Shown: one piece after another, positions 16,897 to 25,814 of the stretch
Layout of the letters: each line of letters begins with the position of its first letter
How positions within the stretch are numbered: position 1 is the stretch's first letter
Assembly (NCBI GenBank): GCA_029263095.1
Contig: JAJCYA010000079.1
Location: 1-64,000 of the forward strand
Direction of reading: 5' to 3'
Source of the DNA: Acidimicrobiia bacterium
GTDB lineage: Bacteria; Actinomycetota; Acidimicrobiia; Spongiisociales; UBA11373
Length of the DNA stretch: 64,000 nucleotides
The notes under the pieces: generated by a model
Told to the model about the DNA's origin: nothing
The model's database searches: none
What the model saw: only the letters and a program-made list of their open reading frames with translations
Program-made: the position numbers and the translations under genes

Positions 16897-18588
16897 ATGA
16901 GAGAATCACGACAATCAGGTAGATGGCGGTCTATCGCCCTGCTGCTCACATTTGTCCTTGTGGTTGCAGCCTGCGGGGATGACGATGCCACCGACGGGAC
17001 GGATGCCCCTGCTGGGACGGATGCCCCTGCCGGGACGGATGCTCCTGCTGGGACGGATGCTCCCGCTGCCACCGACGCTCCGGCTCCGGATGAGCCGATC
17101 GTCGTGTCGCTGTCGACGGATATCAACATTCTTGAGCAGCACTTGTTCCGGAGCACCGGCTCGTACGCGGTGACGAGGGCGCTGTACCAACCGCTGCTCG
17201 ACCAGGTGTACAGCGTGGAGGATGGCGTACGGCGCGGAACGGGTGACGTTGCCCCGAGCGAGATCTTGACGTCGTATGACGTCGCAGCGGACGGCACGGC
17301 AACATTCACGCTCAACCCGGATGCCAAGTTCGCCAGCGGCGATTCGATCACGTCTTCGGACGCGGTCTACATGTTGCGGCGGAGCATCGAGGCTCCGGCG
17401 AGCTACATCCCGCTGCTTTTCCCATTCATCGCGGTCGATTCCTCGACCTCGTTCAATGTGGTGGATGATCTGACGTTTACGATCAAGCCGAACCAACCGA
17501 CGGCGCTGTTCAATCGGTTTATGACGTTCCAGGTGTTCGGCCCGATCCAGGAGTCCCTGGCAACTGCTCAGGCTACCGCCGACGATCCGTTCGCATTCGA
17601 CTACTTCACGACCAACGCCAATGCCTCGGGTCCGTACGCACTCAACAACTGGGACCAGGCGGCCGGGGAAGTCATTCTCGACCCCAACCCGGGCTGGCCG
17701 GGCGATGTGGCCAACTCCGGCATCATCGTCCGCAATGTCCCCGATGCCGAGCAGCGCGCACTGTTGCTCCAAAACGGTGATATCGACGTGGCTGCGGGTC
17801 TCCCGCCGCGACTGCTCGACCAGCTGAAGGGCGATGCGAATGTAAACGTGTATTCGGCGCCTTCGACCCGGATCAACTACATCGGGCTCAACGCGGCGGC
17901 CGAACCGAACCTCGCCAACAAGCTGGTTCGCCAGGCCATGTCGTACGCAATCCCTTATCAAGCGTTGATCGACAACGTGATGTTCGGGTTTGCCTCGCCG
18001 GCCGGAACACTGGTGACATCCAATATGGAGACGTATCAGGGCGAAGCCGCGGGCGTGTACACCAACGATATGGCAATGGCCCAGGACCTGATGGACCAGT
18101 CCGGCGTTGGTCCATTCGAGGTCGAGCTGGCAGTCCAGAACTCGCGAGCTCAGGACCAGCAGGCGGCGGTCTTCATCCAGGACGCCCTCAGCCAGATCGG
18201 CATCACGGTGAACATCAATGTGCTGCCCGATGGTGAGTTCTCCGGCAAGCGGGACTCCCGCGAGCTGGCGATGTTCTTCCACGAGTGGTTCTCGTGGGGT
18301 GACGATCCGTACTACCAGATGACCTTCCTGGCGAAATGCGGTGCCTTCACCAACTTCGCCGGCGGCTGCAACGAGCGGCTCGACGAGATCATCGCAGAGG
18401 GGACGTTCGAAACGGACCCGGCGGCGCGAAACGCCCTTTCGCTCGAAGCCCAGCAGCTGATGGTGGACGACGCCGATCGAATCTATCTGTGGTCTGCCGA
18501 CTGGAGTCTCGCGACGCAGTCCGATATCACTGGTGTGACTAAGGACTTCACGGAGGTTCCCAGGTTCGAGAATCTTTCTCGGGGCTAG
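16897..18588 (+). CDS. ABC transporter substrate-binding lipoprotein, family 5 (DppA/OppA type)
   Basis: From the ATG at 16897 (purine-rich site upstream) the protein has 563 residues. Its lipoprotein signal ends in LVVAAC near residue 25. A linker of TDAPAG repeats (about five, 18-bp DNA units around 16996-17075) follows, then an SBP_bac_5 domain, e.g. YDVAADGTATFTLNPDAKFA, VRQAMSYAIPY and the C-terminal DDADRIYLWSADW. It would capture the substrate at the outer membrane face and pass it to the permeases downstream. Family 5 ligands include peptides, nickel, sugars and opines, so the ligand is open. Confidence 0.9.
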   Translation: MRESRQSGRWRSIALLLTFVLVVAACGDDDATDGTDAPAGTDAPAGTDAPAGTDAPAATDAPAPDEPIVVSLSTDINILEQHLFRSTGSYAVTRALYQPLLDQVYSVEDGVRRGTGDVAPSEILTSYDVAADGTATFTLNPDAKFASGDSITSSDAVYMLRRSIEAPASYIPLLFPFIAVDSSTSFNVVDDLTFTIKPNQPTALFNRFMTFQVFGPIQESLATAQATADDPFAFDYFTTNANASGPYALNNWDQAAGEVILDPNPGWPGDVANSGIIVRNVPDAEQRALLLQNGDIDVAAGLPPRLLDQLKGDANVNVYSAPSTRINYIGLNAAAEPNLANKLVRQAMSYAIPYQALIDNVMFGFASPAGTLVTSNMETYQGEAAGVYTNDMAMAQDLMDQSGVGPFEVELAVQNSRAQDQQAAVFIQDALSQIGITVNINVLPDGEFSGKRDSRELAMFFHEWFSWGDDPYYQMTFLAKCGAFTNFAGGCNERLDEIIAEGTFETDPAARNALSLEAQQLMVDDADRIYLWSADWSLATQSDITGVTKDFTEVPRFENLSRG

Positions 18589-18606
18589 AGAGAGAACAAT
18601 CGATGT

Positions 18607-18658
18607 GAGCGGTGTGGCTGCGCCTCAGGCGTAGCCACACCGCTCCAAATCTGGAGCG
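18607..18658 (+). promoter_or_regulatory. Two mutually exclusive hairpins between importer genes
   Basis: Hairpin A (18607-18645) has 18-nt arms, one G-U wobble and a 3-nt loop. Hairpin B (18641-18658) pairs cgctcca with tggagcg around aatc and contains the GGAG ribosome-binding site of the permease starting at 18662. Both use 18641-18645, so they cannot form together. No T-tract follows A. Hairpin A probably protects the binding-protein mRNA 3' end; whether it also frees the ribosome-binding site is inference. Confidence 0.7.
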
Positions 18659-18661
18659 ACT

Positions 18662-19687
18662 GTGCGACGGTATCTGGCGAAGAGGCTCGGGATCAGCCTG
18701 CTGACGATCTTTGGAATCGTGGTGGTGGTCTTCTTCATCGTGCGTGTGGTGCCGGGTGACGCTGCGTCCCTGCGCGCCGGGCCCTACGCCACCGCGGAGC
18801 GCATTCAGCAGATCGCCGACCAGTACGGGTTGAACGATCCGATGGCGGAACAATTCGTCGACTACATGTCTGGGTTTGTGCAAGGCGACCTGGGTGTGTC
18901 GATCCGCACCAACCAGCCGGTGCTAACCGAACTGTTAGATCGTCTCCCTGCGTCTCTGGAGCTGGCCGCATACTCGATCGTGCTGGCCATCCTGATAGGA
19001 GTTCCGCTCGGGATCCTTGCCGCGTCCAGGCGGGGCTCCTGGGTAGACAACATCGCCCGCGTTTTGGCGGTGGTGGGGTCGTCGATGGCCCTATTCTGGC
19101 TGGGTCTCCTCCTGATTTTCTTCTTCGCCTTCCGGTTGGGGTGGTTTCCCGGCCCGATCGGCCGGCTCGCGGTCGGGACGCAGCCGCCAACCTCGATCAC
19201 CGGCTTGTACACGGTCGACGGCTTGTTATCGGGGAACCTCTCGGCCACATGGGAGGCGCTTCGCTACTTGGCTTTGCCGGTGTTCACCCTCGGCTTCGTG
19301 TTGGCCGCTCCGATCCTGAAGATGGTGCGAGCCGCTGTCATCGAGTCGCTCGAAAGTGACTACGTTCGCACCGCCAAGGCCGTCGGTGTTTCTAAGAGGA
19401 GCATTCTCTTTGTCGACGGGTTCCGCAACGCTCTGATCCCGGTGGTGACCACAATCGGCATCGTGCTCGGGTTCATGCTCGGCGGCAACATCATTGTGGA
19501 GTTCCTGTTTTCCTGGCCGGGCGTCGGCAAGTACGCGTTCGATGCAATATCAACTCGGGACCTGGAGTCGCTTCAGGGCTTTGTAATCATGGTTGGCGTT
19601 CTCTACGTGGTCCTGAACGTGGTGATCGACATTGCGTACGCTTTGATCGATCCTCGTATTCGGCTCGGAAAGGCAGTGGCTCCATGA
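18662..19687 (+). CDS. ABC transporter permease (DppB type)
   Basis: A 341-residue BPD_transp_1 protein with about six membrane segments. It begins RRYLAKRLGISLLTIFGIVV, has the periplasmic loop with EQFVDYMSGFVQGDLGVSI, and the EAA-type loop YVRTAKAVGVSKRSILF that contacts the ATPases. Start is GTG with GGAG at 18653-18656. It pairs with the next permease (4-base overlap) to form the import channel. Confidence 0.92.
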   Translation: MRRYLAKRLGISLLTIFGIVVVVFFIVRVVPGDAASLRAGPYATAERIQQIADQYGLNDPMAEQFVDYMSGFVQGDLGVSIRTNQPVLTELLDRLPASLELAAYSIVLAILIGVPLGILAASRRGSWVDNIARVLAVVGSSMALFWLGLLLIFFFAFRLGWFPGPIGRLAVGTQPPTSITGLYTVDGLLSGNLSATWEALRYLALPVFTLGFVLAAPILKMVRAAVIESLESDYVRTAKAVGVSKRSILFVDGFRNALIPVVTTIGIVLGFMLGGNIIVEFLFSWPGVGKYAFDAISTRDLESLQGFVIMVGVLYVVLNVVIDIAYALIDPRIRLGKAVAP

Positions 19688-20577
19688 GCGCACCCGTCCC
19701 GGATCGCAGTCCGGACTTCGTGGCGACCGAATTCGAAGGTCCCGAGGAACTGCCTCGCGGCAAGCGGATGATCGGCATGGTGCGCCGCAAGCCACTGCTC
19801 GTCATGGGGGTGACGTTGCTGGTGCTGTTCGTCGGCCTGGCGATTGTCGGTCCGTTCTTCGTGCGCGATCCGCTCTCTACCGACGTGACCAACACGTTTC
19901 TGCGGCCATCCAGAGCGCACTGGTTCGGGACCGACCTCTTCGGCCGGGACGTGTTTGCCCGCTCGGTCCACGCGGCGCGTCTCGACCTAGCCATTGGAGT
20001 GACAATCGCCCTCCTCGCAATGCTTGTTGGCACGACTATCGGTGTGGTGTCTGGGTTCTTTGGGGGGGCGATCGATGAGCTGTTGATGCGGTTTACCGAC
20101 GTGATGCTGGCCTTCCCCGGGTTTGTACTGGCGTTGATCATCGTCGCTGCTCTCGAGGAGACAATCCTCAATGTCATCCTCGCCGTTGCTGCCGCCTTTG
20201 TGCCGTACTTCATTCGCTTGACTAGAGCCGAGGTGCTCAAGGAACGCGAGCTCGAGTACGTCGATGGTGCTCGCCTGGCCGGGAACAGTTCCTGGCGGGT
20301 TGCGTTTCGGCACGTAATGCCGAACTCGCTCGCACCTTCGATAGTCGGAGCGACCCTCGTTACCGGGTACGCGGTGTTGACGGTTGCCGGACTGGCCTTT
20401 CTCAGTGTCGGCATCCAACCTCCCACCGCCGAGTGGGGTGTGATGGTCGGTGAGGGCGCCAAGGATGTGATCACCGGTGAGTGGTGGACCTCGCTGTTTC
20501 CCGGGGCCATGATCGTCGTCGCCGTTATGGCCTTCCATTTCATCGGTGACGAATTCGCCGGGGAGACGACATCCTGA
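19684..20577 (+). CDS. ABC transporter permease (DppC type)
   Basis: A 297-residue permease with the DppC N-terminal extension, a first membrane segment (LLVMGVTLLVLFVGLAIVGP), RAHWFGTDLFGRDVFAR and the EAA loop LEYVDGARLAGNSSWRVAFR. It forms the heterodimeric channel with the upstream permease. Its stop overlaps the unusual CTG start of the ATPase gene. Confidence 0.92.
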   Translation: MSAPVPDRSPDFVATEFEGPEELPRGKRMIGMVRRKPLLVMGVTLLVLFVGLAIVGPFFVRDPLSTDVTNTFLRPSRAHWFGTDLFGRDVFARSVHAARLDLAIGVTIALLAMLVGTTIGVVSGFFGGAIDELLMRFTDVMLAFPGFVLALIIVAALEETILNVILAVAAAFVPYFIRLTRAEVLKERELEYVDGARLAGNSSWRVAFRHVMPNSLAPSIVGATLVTGYAVLTVAGLAFLSVGIQPPTAEWGVMVGEGAKDVITGEWWTSLFPGAMIVVAVMAFHFIGDEFAGETTS

Positions 20578-21518
20578 GTCTGCTCGAAGTCTCCGGGCTC
20601 AACGTCGGCGTGGTCGGAACGCCGCACAGCTTGTTGCGCGACGTGGCCTTCGGCGTTCAGGCCGGCGAGATCCTCGGCATCGTCGGCGAATCCGGATCCG
20701 GCAAGACCATGGCGTCGCTTTCCGTAATCGGGCTGTTGCCCAGCGCCATTGAGCTCAGAGCCGGCAGCGTCATGCTCGAAGGCAGGGAGCTAGTGGGCGA
20801 GGATCTGACCGTCGAACGGTCGTCGTCTGACATCTCGATGATCTTCCAGCAGCCCCGTAGCGCATTGAACCCTACGATGCGTGCAGGCAGGCAAGTCGCC
20901 CGCGTTCTTGAGATCAACCAGGGGCTCGGCAAGGCGGAAGCAAGAGACAGGGCCGTCGAGATGCTCCAGCACGTAGGAATCTCCGGCGCCGATCGGGTCG
21001 CGCGTGCCTACCCCCATCAACTGTCGGGCGGTATGTCGCAGCGCGTAATGGTTGCGATGGCTCTTGCGTGCAAGCCCCGACTTCTCATCGCCGATGAGCC
21101 CACCACGGCGCTCGACGTCACGATCCAGGCACAGATATTCGACCTGATGAGGTCGCTCGTCGAGGAAGTCGGCTGCGGGGTGCTGTTCATCACCCACGAC
21201 CTTGCCGCTGTGGCCGAGATGTGTGACCGCGTTGTCGTGATGTACGGGGGACAGGTCATGGAGACGGCAGGAATCGACGATCTTCTCGACGATCCGGAAC
21301 ACCCGTATACGCAGTACTTGCTCGAATCGACCGAAAAGGAGATCGACCCCCGGGTGGTCGACGTCGGTGTGAACTTCGCGTTGACGGGCTGTCGCTTTTC
21401 CCACCGGTGTCCTCATGCTCACGCCGCATGTAACGAGTTCCCTGCGTCGTATCCCGTCGGCGAGGGCCACGCCTCGGCGTGTTTCCTGAACAAGGAGGGC
21501 CGCGTTGTCACTTCTTGA
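20574..21518 (+). CDS. ABC transporter ATP-binding protein (DppD type), apparent CTG start
   Basis: Walker A GESGSGKTM, signature LSGGMSQRV, Walker B LLIADEPTTALD and the His switch TTHD-like ITHDLA are all present. The oligopeptide/dipeptide C-terminal extension has Cys pairs (GCRFSHRCPHAHAAC). The first GTG (20610) would cut off the first beta strand. In frame upstream, a CTG at 20574 yields LSLLEVSGLNVGV, which mirrors MSLLEVRGLHKIY of the next ATPase, and GGGGAG sits 8 bases ahead. I therefore extend to this CTG (314 residues). Confidence 0.88.
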   Translation: MSLLEVSGLNVGVVGTPHSLLRDVAFGVQAGEILGIVGESGSGKTMASLSVIGLLPSAIELRAGSVMLEGRELVGEDLTVERSSSDISMIFQQPRSALNPTMRAGRQVARVLEINQGLGKAEARDRAVEMLQHVGISGADRVARAYPHQLSGGMSQRVMVAMALACKPRLLIADEPTTALDVTIQAQIFDLMRSLVEEVGCGVLFITHDLAAVAEMCDRVVVMYGGQVMETAGIDDLLDDPEHPYTQYLLESTEKEIDPRVVDVGVNFALTGCRFSHRCPHAHAACNEFPASYPVGEGHASACFLNKEGRVVTS

Positions 21519-22455
21519 GGTGCGGGGACTGCACAAGATCTACGGACAAGGAGCCAGTGCGCTCCCGGCATTGCGCGGAGTGGATCTCGATGTCGATCGG
21601 GGAGAAACTGTTGCGATCGTGGGGGAATCGGGTTGTGGCAAGACGACGTTCGGTCGGATCGTGGTCGGGCTGCAGCCCTCTACCTCCGGGGATGTCATCT
21701 TCGATGGTGAGCGACTGGACGACTTGGTCGGCAACCGGCGTTCCCGCTGCCGGATACAGATGGTGTTTCAGCACCCCGACTCATCGTTGAATCCGCGATT
21801 CCGAGCCGGCACCACGGTTCGCGAGCCCCGCCAGCTAATGAAAGGCGGCGGCCGCGACGAGATCGAAGAGAAGGTTGACGAAATCCTGACGCTCGTCGGG
21901 CTCGGATCGGAGTACAAGTTGCGGCGGCCTCGGGAGCTCTCCGGCGGGCAACAGCAGAGGATTGCCATCGCCAGGGCGCTCATCAGCGATCCGGAGCTTG
22001 TGGTGCTCGACGAGCCGACGTCGTCGCTGGATCAGTCCGTTCGCGGCAGAATCATCTCGCTGTTGCGCGATATTCAGAGCGACAGGGATGTCGCCTACTT
22101 GTTCATCAGCCACGACCTGAGCACTGTGCGACGCATCGCCGACCGTGTCGCCGTCATGTACGTGGGGCGGATCGTGGAGATTGCCGATACCACAGCTTTA
22201 TTCGAGTCTCCGCGGCACCCGTATACCAAAGCGCTGTTGTCGGCAGTTCCGTCGTTCGACGCAGAGCAGCGGAACCGGCGCATCATCCTCGAAGGTGAGA
22301 CCCCGAGCCCGAGCGATCTTCCGGTGGGTTGCTCGTTCCAGGAACGGTGTCCGCTGGTACACGATCGTTGTCGACGAGAGACCCCGAGCCTGGAGAAGGT
22401 CGAAGGCGGACGTAGTGTGGAGTGCTTTGCTGTGACCGACCGTGTCAGCCAGTAA
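21505..22455 (+). CDS. ABC transporter ATP-binding protein (DppF/OppF type)
   Basis: Second ATPase, 316 residues with a TTG start preceded by aaggagg. Walker A GESGCGKTTF, signature LSGGQQQRI, Walker B LVVLDEPTSSLD and SHDLSTV are intact. The C-terminal oligo_HPY region has GCSFQERCPLVHDRC. It overlaps its partner ATPase by 14 bases and completes a five-gene importer. Its end overlaps the convergent NTF2-like gene by 11 bases. Confidence 0.93.
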   Translation: MSLLEVRGLHKIYGQGASALPALRGVDLDVDRGETVAIVGESGCGKTTFGRIVVGLQPSTSGDVIFDGERLDDLVGNRRSRCRIQMVFQHPDSSLNPRFRAGTTVREPRQLMKGGGRDEIEEKVDEILTLVGLGSEYKLRRPRELSGGQQQRIAIARALISDPELVVLDEPTSSLDQSVRGRIISLLRDIQSDRDVAYLFISHDLSTVRRIADRVAVMYVGRIVEIADTTALFESPRHPYTKALLSAVPSFDAEQRNRRIILEGETPSPSDLPVGCSFQERCPLVHDRCRRETPSLEKVEGGRSVECFAVTDRVSQ

Positions 22456-22825
22456 TCGCAGCGACGTCGCTGGGGTCGAGGTATACCTTGACTCGCTCGA
22501 TCTTCCCATCTCGAACGTCGATGACTTCTGTGAACTCGATTCGATACGACTCTCCGGAGGGGGCGGTTCCGGTGCTGGCGAACTCGGCGACCGCGCATTC
22601 GTCGTCAGCCATCAGCGACACGATAGACATCTGTTCGTCGGGCAGAGTTCGGTGGAGTTCCGCCAGGTGAGACCGGATGTGTCCGACACCCCGTTGCCAA
22701 TCCCCGAGCGGACTCCAGTAGGCCGCGTCCTCGTGGTACAGCGCGATCAGGCTCTCGACATCTTTAGCGTTGTAATGCTCGACGATCCTCTGCACGAGAT
22801 CGCGCACCGCTGCTTTACCGTTCAT
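22445..22825 (-). CDS. NTF2-like (SnoaL-type) protein
   Basis: A 126-residue alpha+beta cone protein. Typical features are the opening helix (VRDLVQRIVEHYNAKDVESL), LYHEDAAYWSPLGD, the charged turn and strands ending SYRIEFTEVIDVRDGKIERV. Start ATG at 22825 has GAGGAGG just upstream. Such proteins act as small isomerases, hydrolases or binding domains; here the role is unknown. It is one of four NTF2-like genes in the island. Confidence 0.8.
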   Translation of the reverse strand: MNGKAAVRDLVQRIVEHYNAKDVESLIALYHEDAAYWSPLGDWQRGVGHIRSHLAELHRTLPDEQMSIVSLMADDECAVAEFASTGTAPSGESYRIEFTEVIDVRDGKIERVKVYLDPSDVAAITG

Positions 22826-22886
22826 GATCCCTCCTCGCGCCTCGAACGTAGCATGCGACGAATGATCTGAGATGACAGGAGACAGC

Positions 22887-23879
22887 ATGACTAGTGGTGA
22901 TTCGATTGGGCTGGTGCTCGGGAGCGCGGTGGCACCGCATCTGCTCCAGGGGGCAGCACAGATGGCCGAGTCGAGCGGGTTCGACGAGTTGTGGCTCGCT
23001 GAGGACTTCTTCTTTACCGGTGGCATCTCCGGTGCGGCCATTGCTCTGGGTGCCACCGAGCGAATCTCGGTGGGCCTCGGTGTCGTGTCCGCAGTCGTTA
23101 GGCATCCGGCGCTTCTGGCGATGGAGATTTCGACGATTTCGGCTACGTTCCCCGGCCGGTTCTCGGCTGGCATAGGGCTTGGGGTTCCTGATTGGATCAG
23201 GCAGATGGGTCTCCACCCGAAATCACCCCTGGCAGCCATGCGGGCCTGCGTGACCTCGGTCAGAGAGTTGCTGCGGGGCGAGACCCTCGACGCCGAGGGC
23301 GGTGTCTTTGCCTTCGACGATGTGGTCTTGACCTATCCAGAACCAGGCTTGCCGACTCCGATTCACATGGGCGTCAGTGGACCCAAGATGTTGTCGCTGT
23401 CGGGCGAGATCGCAGACGGGTCGATCCTCTCGGTGTCCGCGAGCCACGAATACGTTCGCTGGGCCCGAGAACGCATCAATGAGGGCCGGACCAAGGCGGA
23501 TCGGACCGACCCCCACCGCCTAACTGTGTTTGCTATCTACTCTGTCGACGAGGATCCGATCGCTGCTCGCCGGGCGGTGCGGGAGCCTCTGGCTTTCTAC
23601 CGGTCGACTGGCACCAATGCGCTGAGCGACGTGTATGGAATCTCTGATGAGCTTCGGTCGCTCATCGATCTGGGCGGGTTTGAAGCGGTGCGCGATGGGA
23701 TGCCGGACCACTGGATCGAGGATCTCACAATTGCTGGATCACCTGCTGAGGTCGCTTCCAAGATCCGGGCCTTCTACGAGGCTGGGGCCGATTCCGTCGC
23801 CTTGTTCCCCATGCCTAGCGACGAGATAGACCGGATGATCTCGCTCACTGCGAAGAAGGTGTTGCCGCTCGTTCGGTAA
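22887..23879 (+). CDS. LLM class flavin/F420-dependent oxidoreductase
   Basis: A 330-residue luciferase-like TIM barrel. SIGLVLGSAVAPHLLQGAAQ, GFDELWLAEDFFFTGG, AIALGATERISVGLGVVSAV and SAGIGLGVPDWIRQMG are in the usual order, with HMGVSGPKML and AGSPAEVASKIRAF near the end. This is closest to F420-dependent members (methylene-H4MPT reductase-like). The second ATG (22887) is chosen since AGGAG precedes it. It probably performs a hydride transfer or oxygenation in the island's pathway. Confidence 0.85.
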   Translation: MTSGDSIGLVLGSAVAPHLLQGAAQMAESSGFDELWLAEDFFFTGGISGAAIALGATERISVGLGVVSAVVRHPALLAMEISTISATFPGRFSAGIGLGVPDWIRQMGLHPKSPLAAMRACVTSVRELLRGETLDAEGGVFAFDDVVLTYPEPGLPTPIHMGVSGPKMLSLSGEIADGSILSVSASHEYVRWARERINEGRTKADRTDPHRLTVFAIYSVDEDPIAARRAVREPLAFYRSTGTNALSDVYGISDELRSLIDLGGFEAVRDGMPDHWIEDLTIAGSPAEVASKIRAFYEAGADSVALFPMPSDEIDRMISLTAKKVLPLVR

Positions 23880-23892
23880 TCCCCCGCTCGAA

Positions 23893-24291
23893 TCAATTCG
23901 GTCTGGAGGGTGACGGACCGAAGGCGGCGCGGTGTACGACCACGTCGTTGTTCTCGTGCAGCAGGACGATTTCCTCATCTTTGACTCGAAACACGTCGAC
24001 GCCATGATTGGCGTATGCCTCGCCGTGGATGGTCTTGGCGGTTTCGTCCCACACAGCTGCGGCCCATTGCCCGTCGACGATTAGGCGTCGGATTCGGAAG
24101 TTGAGGTCATTGAGCATTCCGGTATTGGCCATCAGGAAGGCCCGCGCCTGTTCGATCCCGCGGTATATCCCCCTCCCCAGGAATCGGACCTCGACATCAT
24201 CCGAGAGGGTTGACAGCATGCCCTCCAGGTCCCTGGCAAAGTACGCCTTGTACAGCCGATCGACGGTCTTCGACGTTTCGTTCCCGCTCAT
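23893..24291 (-). CDS. NTF2-like (SnoaL-type) protein, paralogue of 30572-30976
   Basis: A 132-residue protein. It shares with the gene at 30572 the patterns LYKAY/LYTAY, SDDV-VRFLG, IVDG-WAA, NHGVDV-RV and the strikingly conserved VLLHENNDV. Start ATG at 24291 overlaps the stop of the broken aldolase gene by 4 bases. The conserved HENN segment suggests a shared ligand or partner for the two copies. Function is unknown. Confidence 0.8.
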   Translation of the reverse strand: MSGNETSKTVDRLYKAYFARDLEGMLSTLSDDVEVRFLGRGIYRGIEQARAFLMANTGMLNDLNFRIRRLIVDGQWAAAVWDETAKTIHGEAYANHGVDVFRVKDEEIVLLHENNDVVVHRAAFGPSPSRPN

Positions 24292-24722
24292 CCGTCCTCC
24301 CAGGACTCCACAATCGCCCGAGCCTTGTGAGCGGTCGCCTCGTTCAGGTCCAGCATCGGAGGGCGTACGGCCCCTCCAGCGAGCCCGGCGGCGCCCATGG
24401 CAGTCCTGACGGCGGCGGGTACGTTGTTGGCCGATCCATCGTGGGCGCGGAGGTCCTCGAATGGTGCACAACGGTCTCTCGTTCTCAGAGCGAGACTGCG
24501 GTCATCGGCGACGAGTGCGTTGAACAGAGTCAACGCGGTCCGGGGGGCGAAGTTGCCTTCCCCGGTATTCCCGCACGGGTACAGGAGGCCGAGCCCGGCC
24601 TCGACGAGAAACGTGAGGTTGGCAGTGAGTGCTTGCTCGTCGACCCGTTCCAGATCGGCGGAGAACGGCGTAATCGGGGCGATACCGACTCCGTGCACGG
24701 CAGTGGCAAATGTGTTGGTCAT
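24288..24722 (-). pseudogene. DHDPS/NAL-family aldolase with internal deletion
   Basis: Only 144 residues remain of a family normally near 300. The first 67 match the N-terminus (HGVGIAPITPF, YPCGNTGEGNF). The last 60 match the C-terminus of the same family (APFEDLRAHDGSANNVPAAV, GGAVRPPMLDL). The middle, which should hold the catalytic Tyr and Schiff-base Lys, is absent; about 150 residues were lost with the frame kept. It cannot be an active lyase of the known type. Operator site 2 lies upstream, and the NTF2-like gene follows with a 4-base overlap. Confidence 0.75.
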
Positions 24723-24748
24723 CGGCCCTCCTCGCCTTCCTGTTCCAT

Positions 24749-24760
24749 AATCTATAGATT
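24749..24760. promoter_or_regulatory. Palindromic operator-like site 2, AATCTATAGATT
   Basis: A perfect 12-bp palindrome, the best copy in the window. It lies 26 bases upstream of the aldolase remnant (minus strand) and 37 bases upstream of the LLM gene (plus strand), so it could control both. Confidence 0.65.
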
Positions 24761-24797
24761 CTTCCGTGATGATCGCAACGGCCGATGAGGAGGCGTG

Positions 24798-25814
24798 ATG
24801 GAAGGCGTACGGTTCGGGCTGGGTGTGCCGACTGCCACAGAGGGGATGATGTACCCGATCCCGTTCGCCGATCCGGCGCAGGCTGTCGATCTCGCAGTCC
24901 AGGCGGAAGCTCTGGGATTCGAGTCCGTGTGGGCCAATGACCACATGACGACGCAGCGCTACGTCCGGGCCGAATTCGAGGAACCCCCTCGTTTCTACGA
25001 CCCCCTCGGTTACCTAGCATTCGTGGCGGCGCGGACCGAACGGATTCGTTTGGCGACCGGTGTTCTGGTCATGTCCTTTCGTCACCCCGTTGCCGCCGCC
25101 AAGCAATTGGCCACGCTCGATCAGCTATCGGGCGGAAGGGTGGTGGCCGGTCTCGGTATCGGTGCCTACCGCGAGGAATTCGAAGCGATGTGGCCGGGCA
25201 GAAGCCTGCATCGGGGCGAGCATGCAGCGGAGTTCATTGAGGCGCTTCGGCTCCTGTTCAGCGAGCGGCGCGCCTCGTTTGAGGGCAAGCACATCTCCTT
25301 TACGGACGTTGAGAGCTTTCCCAAGCCGGCGCAGCGCCAATTGCCCGTCCTGTCGGGCGGAAACTCGCCCGGTTCGATCGCCCGGGCGGCGCACCAGGCC
25401 CATGGATGGCTTCCGGCATGCCTCACTCCAGCCGAATATGCCAAGGGTGTTGCCGAAATGGATGTGCTTGTTGCAGAATCGGGACGTGAGTTGCCTGCCG
25501 GATTCGAGCGGTGTCTCCAACTCGTCGTCTCGGTGGCTTCGACCACGGCTGGTGCCGATGCTCGGTTCGAGGAGTCCCAGGTCTACAACCATCTGCGCTC
25601 GTTGTCAGATTCGACCTTGCGTGGTCGACTCAACGACGACCTGACCGCCCGCAACCTTGTCGGTTCGGTGGAACAAGTGCGCGACCAGATCGGCAGGTAT
25701 GTTGAAGCCGGGGTAGGCACGTTTGCCGGGCTGCTTTTTGCTACCGACACCCCTGAGGAAACGATCGAAGCGATGGCTCGGTTCTCAGAAGACGTGATCG
25801 CGACCAGCCGATGA
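24798..25814 (+). CDS. LLM class F420-dependent oxidoreductase
   Basis: A 338-residue luciferase-like protein. RFGLGVPTATEGMMYP, GFESVWANDHMTTQRY, PLGYLAFVAARTERIRLATG and GGRVVAGLGIGAYREEFEAM are family landmarks, and the C-terminus has LVGSVEQVRDQIGRYVEAG. The ATG at 24798 is used; GAGGAGG is just upstream. It is the first gene of a plus-strand operon (with the M24 and threonine-synthase-like genes) and is only distantly related to the LLM gene at 22887. Confidence 0.87.
   Translation: MEGVRFGLGVPTATEGMMYPIPFADPAQAVDLAVQAEALGFESVWANDHMTTQRYVRAEFEEPPRFYDPLGYLAFVAARTERIRLATGVLVMSFRHPVAAAKQLATLDQLSGGRVVAGLGIGAYREEFEAMWPGRSLHRGEHAAEFIEALRLLFSERRASFEGKHISFTDVESFPKPAQRQLPVLSGGNSPGSIARAAHQAHGWLPACLTPAEYAKGVAEMDVLVAESGRELPAGFERCLQLVVSVASTTAGADARFEESQVYNHLRSLSDSTLRGRLNDDLTARNLVGSVEQVRDQIGRYVEAGVGTFAGLLFATDTPEETIEAMARFSEDVIATSR

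Noticed and set aside
16996-17075. 18-bp tandem units that might be a CRISPR-like array
   Set aside because: They are contiguous coding repeats (TDAPAG) in the lipoprotein linker, with no spacers.
16915-18282. A 455-codon minus-strand open frame
   Set aside because: It is the antisense shadow of the substrate-binding protein gene, rich in Arg and His, with no start signal.
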